Origin: Prauserella rugosa
GTDB taxonomy: Bacteria > Actinomycetota > Actinomycetes > Mycobacteriales > Pseudonocardiaceae
Assembly: GCF_000719975.1 (NCBI RefSeq)
Contig: NZ_JOIJ01000011.1
Span: forward strand, 124,001 to 188,000
Length of the DNA: 64,000 bases
Reading direction: 5' to 3'
Shown here: positions 16,252-24,459 of the stretch, in pieces
Layout: every line of letters begins with the position of its first letter
How positions within the stretch are numbered: position 1 is the first letter of the stretch
Made by a program: the position numbers and the translations under genes
The notes under the pieces: model-generated
What the model saw: only the letters and a program-made list of their open reading frames with translations
Told to the model about the DNA's origin: nothing
The model's database searches: none

Positions 16252-16749
16252 GTGGCTCGCTACATCACCATCACACTCGACAAGCGTGGCGTCTCGTGCC
16301 GCGCACGCCTGCTCGACGACGAGGCACCGCGGACGTGCCAAGCCGTGTGGGACGCGCTGCCGCAGAGCGGAGCGGCCTACCACGCGAAGTACGCGCGCAA
16401 CGAGATCTACACGCTCGTGCCGCCCTTCGCGCAGCCGAAGCCGGGTCGCGAGAACCCGACGATCACCCCGATCCCGGGGGACGTCTGCTACTTCGGCTTC
16501 GAGGCGTGGGAGATCGGCAACCCGGCCTACGGCTACGACGAGGGCAGCGCGGCACACGGCGACCAGGGCGCCACCGACCTGGCCATCTTCTACGGCCGCA
16601 ACAACCTGCTCATCAACGGCGACGCGGGCTGGGTGCCGGGCAACGTCTTCGCCACGATCGAGGAGGGCCTCGACGAGATGGCCTCGGCCGCCCAGGACAT
16701 GTGGCTGCGCGGCGTCGAGGGCGAAACGCTGACCTACGCGCGCGCCTGA
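16252..16749 (+). CDS. DUF3830 family protein (cyclophilin-like fold)
   Basis: A 165-residue cytoplasmic protein that I recognise as DUF3830, a family reported to have a cyclophilin-like barrel fold and no known activity. It starts with RYITITLDKRGVSCRARLLDDEAPRTC, seen as two strands (RYITITLDKRGV and CRARLLDDEAP), and has the YFGFEAWEIGNPAYG and IFYGRNNLLING blocks. GTG 16252 with GGAAGGGA upstream. Its position right after the aminotransferase, and before a strong terminator, ties it to that reaction, perhaps as a binding or isomerising accessory protein. Confidence 0.82.
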   Translation: MARYITITLDKRGVSCRARLLDDEAPRTCQAVWDALPQSGAAYHAKYARNEIYTLVPPFAQPKPGRENPTITPIPGDVCYFGFEAWEIGNPAYGYDEGSAAHGDQGATDLAIFYGRNNLLINGDAGWVPGNVFATIEEGLDEMASAAQDMWLRGVEGETLTYARA

Positions 16750-16764
16750 ACGAGCGCGAACCAC

Positions 16765-16793
16765 GGGGCGGGCACACGCGATGTGCCCGCCCC
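16765..16793 (+). terminator. Terminator after the DUF3830 gene
   Basis: GGGGCGGGCACA (16765-16776) pairs perfectly with TGTGCCCGCCCC (16782-16793) over a 5-base loop, 15 bases after the DUF3830 stop. No U-tract. It closes the aminotransferase operon and isolates the small-peptide gene downstream. Confidence 0.72.
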
Positions 16794-17166
16794 GACGCGT
16801 GTCCGAGGCCCGCCCGACCCGGCTTCTCCTCACTCGAACGGGTGGTTGACGTGAAACTACTTCGCGTAGTCCGCCGTCACCCGTCGGGGAAGCCGCGACA
16901 GCAGTGCACCACCAAGATCAATATCACCGAGGGTGACCACAAGCGTTGTCATCACGGCGCGTGATCACCACCCGCGGCGCCCCCACCCGACCTCGAACAC
17001 GAAAGCCTTACGTGTTTAGACTGAAGGGATTTCACATTCCCGATCGGGGCCTTCCTACGCGTTTTGACACAAACCGGTCAGCGCTGAAAACGTTGCCGTG
17101 CTTTCGAAAGCAACGTGTGCGCACACGATCGGAATGTTCACTTCAACTCCAGAAGGAGCCCCTCGA
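16794..17166 (+). promoter_or_regulatory. Leader and control region of the small peptide gene, with stacked palindromes
   Basis: This 373-base stretch has no gene but is unusually structured and less GC-rich than its surroundings. ACTAC-TTCGC-GTAGT is at 16856-16870. TTGACA is at 17064-17069 but without a convincing -10. Then three dyads follow in 38 bases: ACGTTGC/GCAACGT arms at 17090-17096 and 17110-17116, the perfect 12-mer GCTTTCGAAAGC at 17100-17111 inside them, and the perfect 14-mer CGTGTGCGCACACG at 17114-17127. AGAAGGAG at 17151-17158 is the ribosome site. The layout suggests tight control by a dimeric regulator or a structured 5' leader. Confidence 0.55.
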
Positions 17167-17250
17167 ATGCAGTTCATCGCCATGCAGGGTGGAGACGTCA
17201 TCACCAACATCCTGGCCTCGCTGTCCCACCTGCTCGGCTGGCTGGTCTGA
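17167..17250 (+). CDS. Small amphipathic-helix peptide, 27 residues
   Basis: A complete short gene with ATG, stop TGA and a strong ribosome site (AGAAGGAG, 8 bases upstream). The peptide begins MQFIAMQGGD; from residue 11 the hydrophobic residues fall at 11, 12, 15, 16, 19, 22, 23 and 26, the 3-4 spacing of an amphipathic helix, ending in LLGWLV. Asp10 and His21 are the only ionisable side chains, so it is nearly neutral. It is too short for a signal peptide plus cargo; it resembles delta-hemolysin/phenol-soluble-modulin style secreted peptides in form, not in sequence. It has its own palindromic leader and terminator. I know no family for it; function unassigned. Confidence 0.6.
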   Translation: MQFIAMQGGDVITNILASLSHLLGWLV

Positions 17251-17278
17251 TCCAGGTGAGCAACCGAGAGTGACCACC

Positions 17279-17363
17279 GGGGTCGATACGTTGGCGCGGA
17301 TCGACCCCACCACTCGCTCTCCCCGGTGCCGGCCCACCCACACACCTCCGTGGGCCGGCACCG
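17279..17363 (+). terminator. Double hairpin terminator after the small peptide gene
   Basis: First GGGGTCGA (17279-17286) pairs with TCGACCCC (17301-17308). Then CGGTGCCGGCCCAC (17324-17337) pairs perfectly with GTGGGCCGGCACCG (17350-17363), a 14-bp stem with a 12-base loop. Together they separate the peptide gene from the FAD dehydrogenase gene. The remaining 17364-17491 holds only the upstream region of that gene. Confidence 0.7.
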
Positions 17364-17491
17364 ATGCCGGGGCCGCCGCTTCGGCAGGATGATCGACATC
17401 GCCCTCGACCCGGCTCCCCACCGCCGGAGCGAAGGGGTGCCACCCGGGCTCGGGCGGCGGTAACCTGCAGGCGGCTCACAGCGGAGGTGTC

Positions 17492-19138
17492 ATGGACGCG
17501 GACGTCATCGTCGTCGGCGCGGGACTGGCCGGTCTGGTCGCGACGGCGACCCTCGCCGAGGCCGGCCGCCGCGTCGTCGTGGTCGACCAGGAACCCGAGT
17601 CGTCCCTGGGTGGTCAGGCCTTCTGGTCGTTCGGCGGCCTCTTCCTCGTGGACAGCCCCCAGCAGCGCAGGCTCGGCGTCCGCGACTCCCACGAACTCGC
17701 CTGGCAGGACTGGGTCGGCACCGCGGGCTTCGACCGCGACGAGGACCACTGGCCGCGCCGCTGGGCCGAGGCGTACGTCGACTTCGCAGCCGGTGAGAAA
17801 CGCGCCTGGCTCTCCTCCCTTGGCATCAAGTTCTTCCCCGTCGTCGGCTGGGCCGAACGCGGTGGCTACGGCGCCATCGGTCACGGCAACTCGGTCCCGC
17901 GCTTCCACATCACCTGGGGCACCGGGCCGGGAGTGCTCGAGCCGTTCGTCCGCCGCGTCCGGGACGCCGCGGCACGGGGACAGGTGGAGCTGCGGTTCCG
18001 CCACCGGGTCGACGCACTGACGACGAAGGGCGGCACGGTCGACGGCGTCGCCGGCTCGGTGTTGGCGCCGAGCGACGTCGCCCGCGGCGAGAGCAGCTCG
18101 CGCGAGGTCACCGGCGAGTTCGAACTGCACGCCCCTGCCGTCCTCGTCGCCAGCGGCGGTATCGGCGGCAATCCGGAGCTGATCCGCAGGAACTGGCCGG
18201 ACCGGCTCGGCACGCCGCCCGAGTCGATGCTCTCCGGCGTGCCAGCCCACGTGGACGGCCGCATGCTCGGCATCAGCGAGGACGCGGGCGGACACCTGAT
18301 CAACCGCGACCGCATGTGGCACTACGTCGAGGGAATCACGAACCACTCGCCCGTGTGGCCGCAGCACGGCATCCGCATCCTGCCCGGCCCCTCCTCGCTG
18401 TGGTTCGACGCCACCGGACAGCGCCTGCCCGTGCCGCTGTTCCCCGGCTTCGACACCCTCGGCACGCTGGCTCACCTGCGCCGCACCGGACACGACCACT
18501 CCTGGTTCGTGCTCACGCAGAAGATCGTCGAGCGCGAGTTCGCGTTGTCCGGCTCGGAGCAGAACCCCGACCTGACCGGCAAGGACCTGCGCATGACGCT
18601 CCAGCGCGTCAAACCGGGACCGCCGGGCCCGGTGCAGGCGTTCCTCGACCGGGGCGCCGATTTCGTCGTCGCCGACAACCTCGACGACCTCGTCCGCGGC
18701 ATGAACTCCAAGACCGACGAGGACATGCTGTCGGTCGAGGCGATCCGCCGCGAGGTCGTGGCCCGCGACCGCGAGATGAGCAACGAGTTCACCAAGGACC
18801 TTCAGGTCACGGCACTGCGCGGGGCCAGAACCTTCCGCGGCGACAAGCTGATCCGGGTTGCGTCACCACACCGCATGCTCGACCCGAAGGCCGGTCCGCT
18901 GATCGCGGTGAAGCTGCACCTGCTGAGCCGAAAGACCCTCGGCGGCCTGGAGACCGACCTCGACGGGCGCGTGCTCGGATCGGACGGTGAGCCCGTGCCG
19001 GGGTTGTACGCGGCGGGCGAGGCCTCCGGATTCGGTGGCGGCGGCATGCACGGCTACCGATCGTTGGAAGGGACGTTCCTCGGCGGGTGCCTGTTCACCG
19101 GACGTCGCGCCGGGCAGGCACTCGCGAGTGCGGGCTGA
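17492..19138 (+). CDS. FAD-binding dehydrogenase (fumarate reductase / 3-ketosteroid dehydrogenase superfamily)
   Basis: A 548-residue flavoprotein. The dinucleotide motif is IVVGAGLAGLVATATLAEAG with VVVVDQE closing the fold; the C-terminus has LYAAGEASGFGGGGMHGY and the LEGTFLGGCLFTGRRAG helix that caps FAD. This arrangement is FAD_binding_2, where members do trans dehydrogenation or reduction of C=C bonds next to carbonyls. No signal peptide, so cytoplasmic. ATG 17492 with GGAGGT. The TPP enzyme begins 29 bases later, so they form an operon. Substrate unknown; the pair is repeatedly suggestive of breakdown of an oxidised carboxylate. Confidence 0.87.
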   Translation: MDADVIVVGAGLAGLVATATLAEAGRRVVVVDQEPESSLGGQAFWSFGGLFLVDSPQQRRLGVRDSHELAWQDWVGTAGFDRDEDHWPRRWAEAYVDFAAGEKRAWLSSLGIKFFPVVGWAERGGYGAIGHGNSVPRFHITWGTGPGVLEPFVRRVRDAAARGQVELRFRHRVDALTTKGGTVDGVAGSVLAPSDVARGESSSREVTGEFELHAPAVLVASGGIGGNPELIRRNWPDRLGTPPESMLSGVPAHVDGRMLGISEDAGGHLINRDRMWHYVEGITNHSPVWPQHGIRILPGPSSLWFDATGQRLPVPLFPGFDTLGTLAHLRRTGHDHSWFVLTQKIVEREFALSGSEQNPDLTGKDLRMTLQRVKPGPPGPVQAFLDRGADFVVADNLDDLVRGMNSKTDEDMLSVEAIRREVVARDREMSNEFTKDLQVTALRGARTFRGDKLIRVASPHRMLDPKAGPLIAVKLHLLSRKTLGGLETDLDGRVLGSDGEPVPGLYAAGEASGFGGGGMHGYRSLEGTFLGGCLFTGRRAGQALASAG

Positions 19139-19167
19139 CCACACGGTTCGGAAGCGGAGGGAAGAGC

Positions 19168-20727
19168 ATGGGTGAGGCCACGACCGGCGCGCAGGCACTG
19201 CTGACGACGTTGGCGGATGCGGGCGTCGAGGTCGTGTTCGCCAACCCGGGGACCTCGGAGATGCACTTCGTGGCGGCCCTCGAGGAGAACCCACGGGTGC
19301 GCGGTGTCCTCGGGCTGGCGGAAGGCGTGGTCACCGGCGCGGCCGACGGGTACGCCCGCATGACCGGTACACCCGGCGTGACGTTGCTGCACCTGGGCCC
19401 GGGGTTGGGCAACGGACTGGCCAACCTGCACAACGCGCGCCGCGCCCACTCCCCCGTGGTGAACGTCGTCGGCGATCACGCGACGTACCACAAGGCCTTC
19501 GACGCTCCCCTCGAATCCGACATCGACTCGGTCGCGGGCACGCTCGGCTGGGTGCGCCGGTCGCACAGTCCCACGGACGTCGGCGCCGACGCCGCGGCCG
19601 CACTCGCCGCCGCGCAGGACGCACCCGGCGGGGTCGCCACGCTCATCCTGCCGGCCGACGCGTCGTGGGGCGAGGGTGGTGTCGCAGCGTCCGCCCTGCC
19701 GTCGCGCGCACCCGAGCCGTCCTCCACAGTGGACCCCGTCGCGAAGGTGCTGCGCAGCGGGCAGCCGACGGCATTGCTGATCGGTGGGGCGGCCTGCCGT
19801 GGTGCCGGACTGCGCGCCGCGAGCCGGATCGCCGCCGCCACCGGCGCGCGGTTGTTGGCCGAGACGTTTCCCGCCCGCATCGAGCGCGGCGCGGGACTGC
19901 CGAACGTCGAGCGGCTCGGCTACCTCGCCGAACAGGTCGAGCACCAGCTCGACGGCGTCCGGCACGTCGTGGTCGCCGGCGCCAAGCCTCCGGTGTCGTT
20001 CTTCGCCTACCCGGGCAAGCGCGGCGACCTCGTCCCCGAGGCGGCGCAGCTGCACACGCTCGCGTCGCCGACCGAGGACGCGGTGGCTGCGCTCGACACG
20101 CTGGCCGACGACCTCGCTCCCGGCGTCGCGCCCGTGCTCGCCGAGCCACACCGCCCCGCACTGCCGTCGGGCGAGCTGACCGTGCAGAACTGGGTGGAGG
20201 TCGTCGGCGCACTGCTGCCCGAACACGCCGTCGTCGTCGACGAGACGAACACGTCCGGCCTCCTGCTGGCTGCCGCCACGGCGGGCGCACCCGCGCACGA
20301 CGTGCTGACCCTCACCGGCGGTGCGATCGGCCAGGGACTTCCGGCGGCCACCGGTGCCGCGGTCGCGGCACCCGAGCGCCCGGTGATCAGCCTGCAGGCC
20401 GACGGCAGTGCGATGTACACGATCTCGGCACTGTGGACGCAGGCGCGCGAGAACCTGAACGTCACCACGGTCATTCTCAACAACCGCGCCTACGCGATCC
20501 TGCGCATGGAGCTGCAGCGGGTCGGCGCGACGGCGAGCACCGACCCCGCGTCGGCGAGCCTGTTCGACCTGTCCGCACCGGACCTCGATTTCGCGCGCAT
20601 TGCCGAGGGCATGGGTGTGCCGGCCTCCACGGCGACCACCGCGGAGGAACTCGCCGACCGCTTCCGCAGGGCCGTGGCCGAACCCGGTCCGCACCTCATC
20701 GACGCCCGGATCCCGCCCCTGCTGTAA
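19168..20727 (+). CDS. Acetolactate synthase large-subunit-like TPP enzyme
   Basis: A 519-residue thiamine-diphosphate enzyme with all three domains. The activating glutamate is Glu52 in LGLAEGVVTGAADGYARMTG, and the TPP/Mg motif is ADGSAMYTISALWTQARENL ending in NNRAYAIL. The central domain lacks an obvious FAD-binding pattern, and residues of the IlvB herbicide/quinone pocket are not evident, so benzoylformate-decarboxylase-like or oxo-acid decarboxylase activity is as likely as acetolactate synthesis. It lacks a neighbouring small subunit. ATG 19168 with GGAGGGAAG. Last gene of the FAD dehydrogenase operon. Confidence 0.87.
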   Translation: MGEATTGAQALLTTLADAGVEVVFANPGTSEMHFVAALEENPRVRGVLGLAEGVVTGAADGYARMTGTPGVTLLHLGPGLGNGLANLHNARRAHSPVVNVVGDHATYHKAFDAPLESDIDSVAGTLGWVRRSHSPTDVGADAAAALAAAQDAPGGVATLILPADASWGEGGVAASALPSRAPEPSSTVDPVAKVLRSGQPTALLIGGAACRGAGLRAASRIAAATGARLLAETFPARIERGAGLPNVERLGYLAEQVEHQLDGVRHVVVAGAKPPVSFFAYPGKRGDLVPEAAQLHTLASPTEDAVAALDTLADDLAPGVAPVLAEPHRPALPSGELTVQNWVEVVGALLPEHAVVVDETNTSGLLLAAATAGAPAHDVLTLTGGAIGQGLPAATGAAVAAPERPVISLQADGSAMYTISALWTQARENLNVTTVILNNRAYAILRMELQRVGATASTDPASASLFDLSAPDLDFARIAEGMGVPASTATTAEELADRFRRAVAEPGPHLIDARIPPLL

Positions 20728-20771
20728 CCCGCTCGCCCACCTACGCGTCGACGCGAGCGGCTCCCGGGAAC

Positions 20772-20855
20772 CGCAACACGCGCGCCCGTAGGCGCAACAC
20801 GCGACCCCCAAAGCGCAACACGGGGCCCTCAGGACGCAACACGGCCCCGGTCGCT
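20772..20855. repeat. Four-copy array of CGCAACACG with exact 21-bp period
   Basis: The nonamer CGCAACACG begins at 20772, 20793, 20814 and 20835, always 21 bases apart, followed by 12 variable C/G-rich bases. The spacing is two helical turns, so all copies face one side of DNA. It occupies the convergent gap between the TPP enzyme and fadB. Copy 3 extends to CGCAACACGGGGCCC, which recurs at 58481-58495. The last copy runs into a terminator stem. Confidence 0.75.
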
Positions 20856-20871
20856 GCGGCGACCGGGGCCG
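20842..20871. terminator. Bidirectional hairpin between the TPP enzyme and fadB
   Basis: CGGCCCCGGTCGC (20842-20854) pairs perfectly with GCGACCGGGGCCG (20859-20871) around a TGCG tetraloop. It can end both the TPP operon and the convergent fadA-fadB operon. Confidence 0.7.
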
Positions 20872-20897
20872 GGTGCGTTCGGCTCAGGCTGGGGCGA

Positions 20898-23069
20898 TCA
20901 CTCGTAGATCTCGCCCTTCTCGGCCTTCTCCACCAGCGAGGCGGGCGGCTGGAAGTGGTCGCCGTAGCGCTCGGCGAGTTCCCTCGACCGCGCCACGAAA
21001 CCCTTCAGGCCTCCCTCGTACTGGTTGATGTACTGGATCACGCCACCGGTCCACGGCGGGAAACCGATGCCCATGATCGAGCCGATGTTGGCGTCCTCGA
21101 CGGTGTTGAGCACGCCCTCGTCGAAGCACTTCACCGTCTCGAGCGCCTCGGCGAAGAGCATGCGCTCCTTCAGGTCCTCGAACGGCACGTCGCCGCTGCC
21201 CGAGTTGAAGGCCTCCCGCAGGCCCGGCCACAGCCGCGTCCGCTTGCCCTCGTCGTCGTACTCGTAGAAACCGGCGCCCGACGAACGGCCCTTACGGTCG
21301 TACTCGTCGATCATCCTGTCGATGACGGCCTCGGACGGGTGTGCCTCCCACGTGCCGCCCGCGGCCTCGACGGCCTCCTTCGTCTCGAGGCGGATCTTGC
21401 GGGGCAGGGTGAGCGTGAGCTCGTCCATCAGCTGCAGCGGCGGAGCCGGGTAGCCGGCCTGCGCGCCCGCCTGCTCGATGGTCGCGGGCTCGACACCCTC
21501 ACCCAGCGCGGCGACGGCCTCGTTGATGAACGTGCCGATGACGCGCGAGGTGAAGAAGCCACGGCTGTCGTTCACGACGATCGGCGTCTTCTTGATCTGC
21601 AGCGTGTAGTCGAAGACCTTCGCCAGCGTGGCGTCGGAGGTCTTCTCGCCGCGGATGATCTCCACGAGCGGCATCTTGTCCACCGGCGAGAAGAAGTGGA
21701 TGCCGATGAAGTCCTCCTGCCGCTGCACACCGTCGGCGAGGCCGGTGATGGGCAGGGTGGAGGTGTTGGAGCCGAGCACCGCGTCGGGGTTGACGATGTC
21801 CTCGATCTCCTGGAACACCTTGTGCTTGAGCTCGGTGCTCTCGAAGACGGCCTCGATGACGAAGTCGACGCCCTTGAGGTCGGCGGGGTCGGCGGTCGGC
21901 GTGATGCGGCCCAGCAGCGCGTCCGAGCGCTCCTGCGTGGTCTTTCCGCGCTTAAGGGCCTTCTCCTCCAGCTTGACCGCGTAGCCCTTGCCCTTCTCGG
22001 CGTTCTCCTGCGAGACGTCCTTGAGCACCACGTCGATGCCTGCCTTGGCCGACACATAGGCGATCGCCGCGCCCATCATGCCCGCACCGAGCACACCGAC
22101 CTTCTTGGCCTGGTACTTCTCGTAGCCGTCGGGCCGCGAGCCGCCTGCGTTGATGGCCTGCAGGTCGAAGAAGAACGCCTTCGTCATGTTCTTCGCGACC
22201 TGGCCGGTGACGAGGCTGACGAAGTAGCGGGTCTCGATCAGGCCCGCGGTCTCCACGTCGACCTGCGCACCCTCGACGGCGGCGGCCAGGATCGCGCGCG
22301 GAGCCGGCATCGGCGCACCCTTGAGCTGCTTGCGCAGGTTCGCGGGGAACGCAGGCAGGTTCGCGGCGAACTTCGGGTTGGACGGCGAGCCGCCCGGAAT
22401 CTTGTACCCCTTCTGGTCCCACGGCTGCACGCCGCCCTCGGGGTTGTCCTTGATCCACGCCTTCGCCTTCGGCAGCAGCTCGTCCACAGAGGACACGAGC
22501 TCGTGCACGAGGCCGAGTTCGAGTGCCTTGGCCGGCTTGTGCCGCTGTCCCTGCACCAGCACGTTCAGCACGGCGCTCTGGATACCCAGCAGGCGGACCG
22601 TGCGGACGATGCCGCCGCCACCGGGAAGCAGGCCCAGCGACACCTCGGGCAGGCCGATGACGGTGCCCTTGACGTCGGCGACGATGCGACGGTGGCAGGC
22701 CAGCGCGATCTCGAGGCCGCCGCCCAGTGCCGCGCCGTTGATGGCGGCGACGACGGGCTTGCCCAGAGTCTCGAGCCTGCGCAGCTGCGCCTTCAGCTCG
22801 TTGGTCATGTCCGTGATCTCGGCGGCGTCCTCGGGCGTCGCCTTGATCAGGTCGTTCAGGTCACCACCGGCGAAGAACGTCTTCTTCGCCGAGGTCAGCA
22901 CGACACCGGTGATGGAGTCCTTTTCGGACTCCAGGCGGTCCAGCACGACACCCATGGACTCGCGGTAGTCGGCGTTCATGGTGTTCGCCGACTGCTTCGG
23001 GTCGTCCATCGTCAGCGTGACGATGCCGTCGGAGTCCTGCTCCCAGCGAATGGTCTTGGCTTCAGTCAT
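20898..23069 (-). CDS. fadB: Bifunctional enoyl-CoA hydratase / 3-hydroxyacyl-CoA dehydrogenase
   Basis: A 723-residue multifunctional beta-oxidation subunit. Residues 1-220 are the hydratase domain, with the oxyanion region INGAALGGGLEIALACH and catalytic Glu120 and Glu142 (GLPEVSLGLLPGGGG). From about 322 the dehydrogenase domain opens with VGVLGAGMMGAAIAY and carries the HFFSPVDKMPLVEII signature with its catalytic His. It catalyses hydration of trans-2-enoyl-CoA and oxidation of the 3-hydroxyacyl-CoA. Begins 15 bases after the thiolase gene on the same strand; together they form the trifunctional complex. Confidence 0.96.
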   Translation of the reverse strand: MTEAKTIRWEQDSDGIVTLTMDDPKQSANTMNADYRESMGVVLDRLESEKDSITGVVLTSAKKTFFAGGDLNDLIKATPEDAAEITDMTNELKAQLRRLETLGKPVVAAINGAALGGGLEIALACHRRIVADVKGTVIGLPEVSLGLLPGGGGIVRTVRLLGIQSAVLNVLVQGQRHKPAKALELGLVHELVSSVDELLPKAKAWIKDNPEGGVQPWDQKGYKIPGGSPSNPKFAANLPAFPANLRKQLKGAPMPAPRAILAAAVEGAQVDVETAGLIETRYFVSLVTGQVAKNMTKAFFFDLQAINAGGSRPDGYEKYQAKKVGVLGAGMMGAAIAYVSAKAGIDVVLKDVSQENAEKGKGYAVKLEEKALKRGKTTQERSDALLGRITPTADPADLKGVDFVIEAVFESTELKHKVFQEIEDIVNPDAVLGSNTSTLPITGLADGVQRQEDFIGIHFFSPVDKMPLVEIIRGEKTSDATLAKVFDYTLQIKKTPIVVNDSRGFFTSRVIGTFINEAVAALGEGVEPATIEQAGAQAGYPAPPLQLMDELTLTLPRKIRLETKEAVEAAGGTWEAHPSEAVIDRMIDEYDRKGRSSGAGFYEYDDEGKRTRLWPGLREAFNSGSGDVPFEDLKERMLFAEALETVKCFDEGVLNTVEDANIGSIMGIGFPPWTGGVIQYINQYEGGLKGFVARSRELAERYGDHFQPPASLVEKAEKGEIYE

Positions 23070-23084
23070 TGTTCTCGCTCGCCC

Positions 23085-24296
23085 TCACACACGCTCGATG
23101 ATCGTGCCGATACCCATGCCGCCGCCGATGCACAGCGACAGCAACGCGCGCCGCTCCTGGCGCCGCTCCAACTCGTCGACCATCGTGCCGAGGATCATCG
23201 CGCCGGTGGCGCCGAGCGGGTGGCCCATGGCGATGGCACCGCCGTTGACGTTGACCTTCTCCTCGGGGAGCTTCAGGTCCTTCATCCACTTCATGACGAC
23301 CGAGGCGAACGCCTCGTTCAGCTCGAACAGGTCGATGTCGTCGGTCGTCAGTCCGGCCTGCGCCAGCACCTTCTCCGTGGCGGGCGTGGGGCCGGTGAGC
23401 ATGATCGTCGGGTCGGAACCGGTGATCGCGGCCGAGACGATGCGGGCGCGCGGGGTCAGGCCGAGGTCCTTGCCGACCTGCTCGTTGCCGATCAGCACGA
23501 GCGCGGCGCCGTCGACGATGCCGGAGGAGTTGCCGCCGGTGTGCACGTGGTCGATCTTCTCGACCTGGTGGTACTTCTGCAGCGCCACCGCGTCGAAGCC
23601 GCCCATCTCGCCGATGCCCTCGAACGCCGGCTTGAGCTTGGCCAGATCCTCGACGGTGGTGCCGGGGCGACGGTGCTCGTCGTGGTCGAGGATCGTGACG
23701 CCGTTGATGTCCTTGACGGGCACGACCGACTTGGCGAAGTACCCGCCCGACCAGGCGGCTTCGGCTCGCTCCTGCGAACGGACCGCGAACCGGTCGACGT
23801 CCTCCCGCGAGAAGCCCTCGAGCGTGGCGATCAGGTCGGCACCGATGCCCTGCGGCACGAAGTAGGTGTCGTAGTTCGTCGCGGGGTCGGTGAACATCGC
23901 ACCGCCGTCGCTGCCCATGGGCACCCGCGACATCGACTCGACACCGCCCGCCAGCAGCAGTCCCTCCCAGCCGGAGCGGATGCGGGCGGCGGCCTGGTTG
24001 ACGGCCTCGAGACCGGACGAGCAGAAGCGGTTCAGCTGCACGCCCGCGACCGTGTCGGGCAGGCCGCCAGCCATCGCGGCGCCTCGGGCGATGTCCGCGC
24101 CCTGGTCACCCACCGGCGATACGACGCCCAGGATGATGTCCTCGATCCTGGCCGGGTCGAGACCCGGGTGCCTGCGTTTGAGCTCGTCGATCAGACCCGT
24201 GACCAGGTCGACCGGCTTCGTTCCGTGCAGGGCTCCGCCCTTGTTCTTGCCACGAGGCGTGCGGATCGCCTCGTAGATGAACGCCTCTGTACTCAC
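23085..24296 (-). CDS. fadA: Acetyl-CoA C-acyltransferase (3-ketoacyl-CoA thiolase)
   Basis: A 403-residue thiolase that cleaves 3-ketoacyl-CoA with CoA. The acyl-accepting Cys92 is in [13 protein letters not shown], His359 in [11 protein letters not shown] and the general-base Cys389 in [10 protein letters not shown]. The start is a GTG at 24296. First gene of the fadA-fadB operon and divergent from a tandem TetR regulator. A TTGACA-N18-TTATGT promoter on this strand (24418 to 24389) drives it. Confidence 0.95.
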   Translation of the reverse strand: MSTEAFIYEAIRTPRGKNKGGALHGTKPVDLVTGLIDELKRRHPGLDPARIEDIILGVVSPVGDQGADIARGAAMAGGLPDTVAGVQLNRFCSSGLEAVNQAAARIRSGWEGLLLAGGVESMSRVPMGSDGGAMFTDPATNYDTYFVPQGIGADLIATLEGFSREDVDRFAVRSQERAEAAWSGGYFAKSVVPVKDINGVTILDHDEHRRPGTTVEDLAKLKPAFEGIGEMGGFDAVALQKYHQVEKIDHVHTGGNSSGIVDGAALVLIGNEQVGKDLGLTPRARIVSAAITGSDPTIMLTGPTPATEKVLAQAGLTTDDIDLFELNEAFASVVMKWMKDLKLPEEKVNVNGGAIAMGHPLGATGAMILGTMVDELERRQERRALLSLCIGGGMGIGTIIERV

Positions 24297-24381
24297 ACCA
24301 ACGGTCCTTCCTCACGGCTGGCGCCCGCGCACGCAGCCGACAATGTCGACGGTGACTCACTCGGGTGCTTCGGTGCTAATC

Positions 24382-24450
24382 GCTACTAACATAATCCGCC
24401 TTATTCCCATGGTGTCAATGGGTTGTCAGCAGAACATGCGACGCTAAAGT
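24382..24450. promoter_or_regulatory. Divergent promoters of fadA-fadB and the tandem TetR gene
   Basis: Minus strand: TTGACA (24418-24413), 18-base spacer, TTATGT (24394-24389). Plus strand: TTGTCA (24423-24428), 16-base spacer, TAAAGT (24445-24450), ending nine bases before the ATG at 24460; with no ribosome site, the TetR message is probably leaderless. GCTACTAAC (24382-24390) overlaps the fadA -10 and is identical to part of an operator before accD1 (41634-41642). CGACAATGTCG lies near 24339 in the fadA leader. Confidence 0.6.
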
Positions 24451-24459
24451 TGTCTCACC

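Noticed and set aside
19665..24389. A 1574-codon open frame on the plus strand opposite fadB and fadA
   Set aside because: It is antisense to two well-conserved enzymes in the expected high-GC shadow frame; the translation is Arg/Gly/Val-rich with no domain.
24382..24390. A full BkaR-type operator at the fadA promoter
   Set aside because: Only one half-site (GCTACTAAC) matches; the other half reads GCTAAT and breaks the palindrome, so I treat it as suggestive only.
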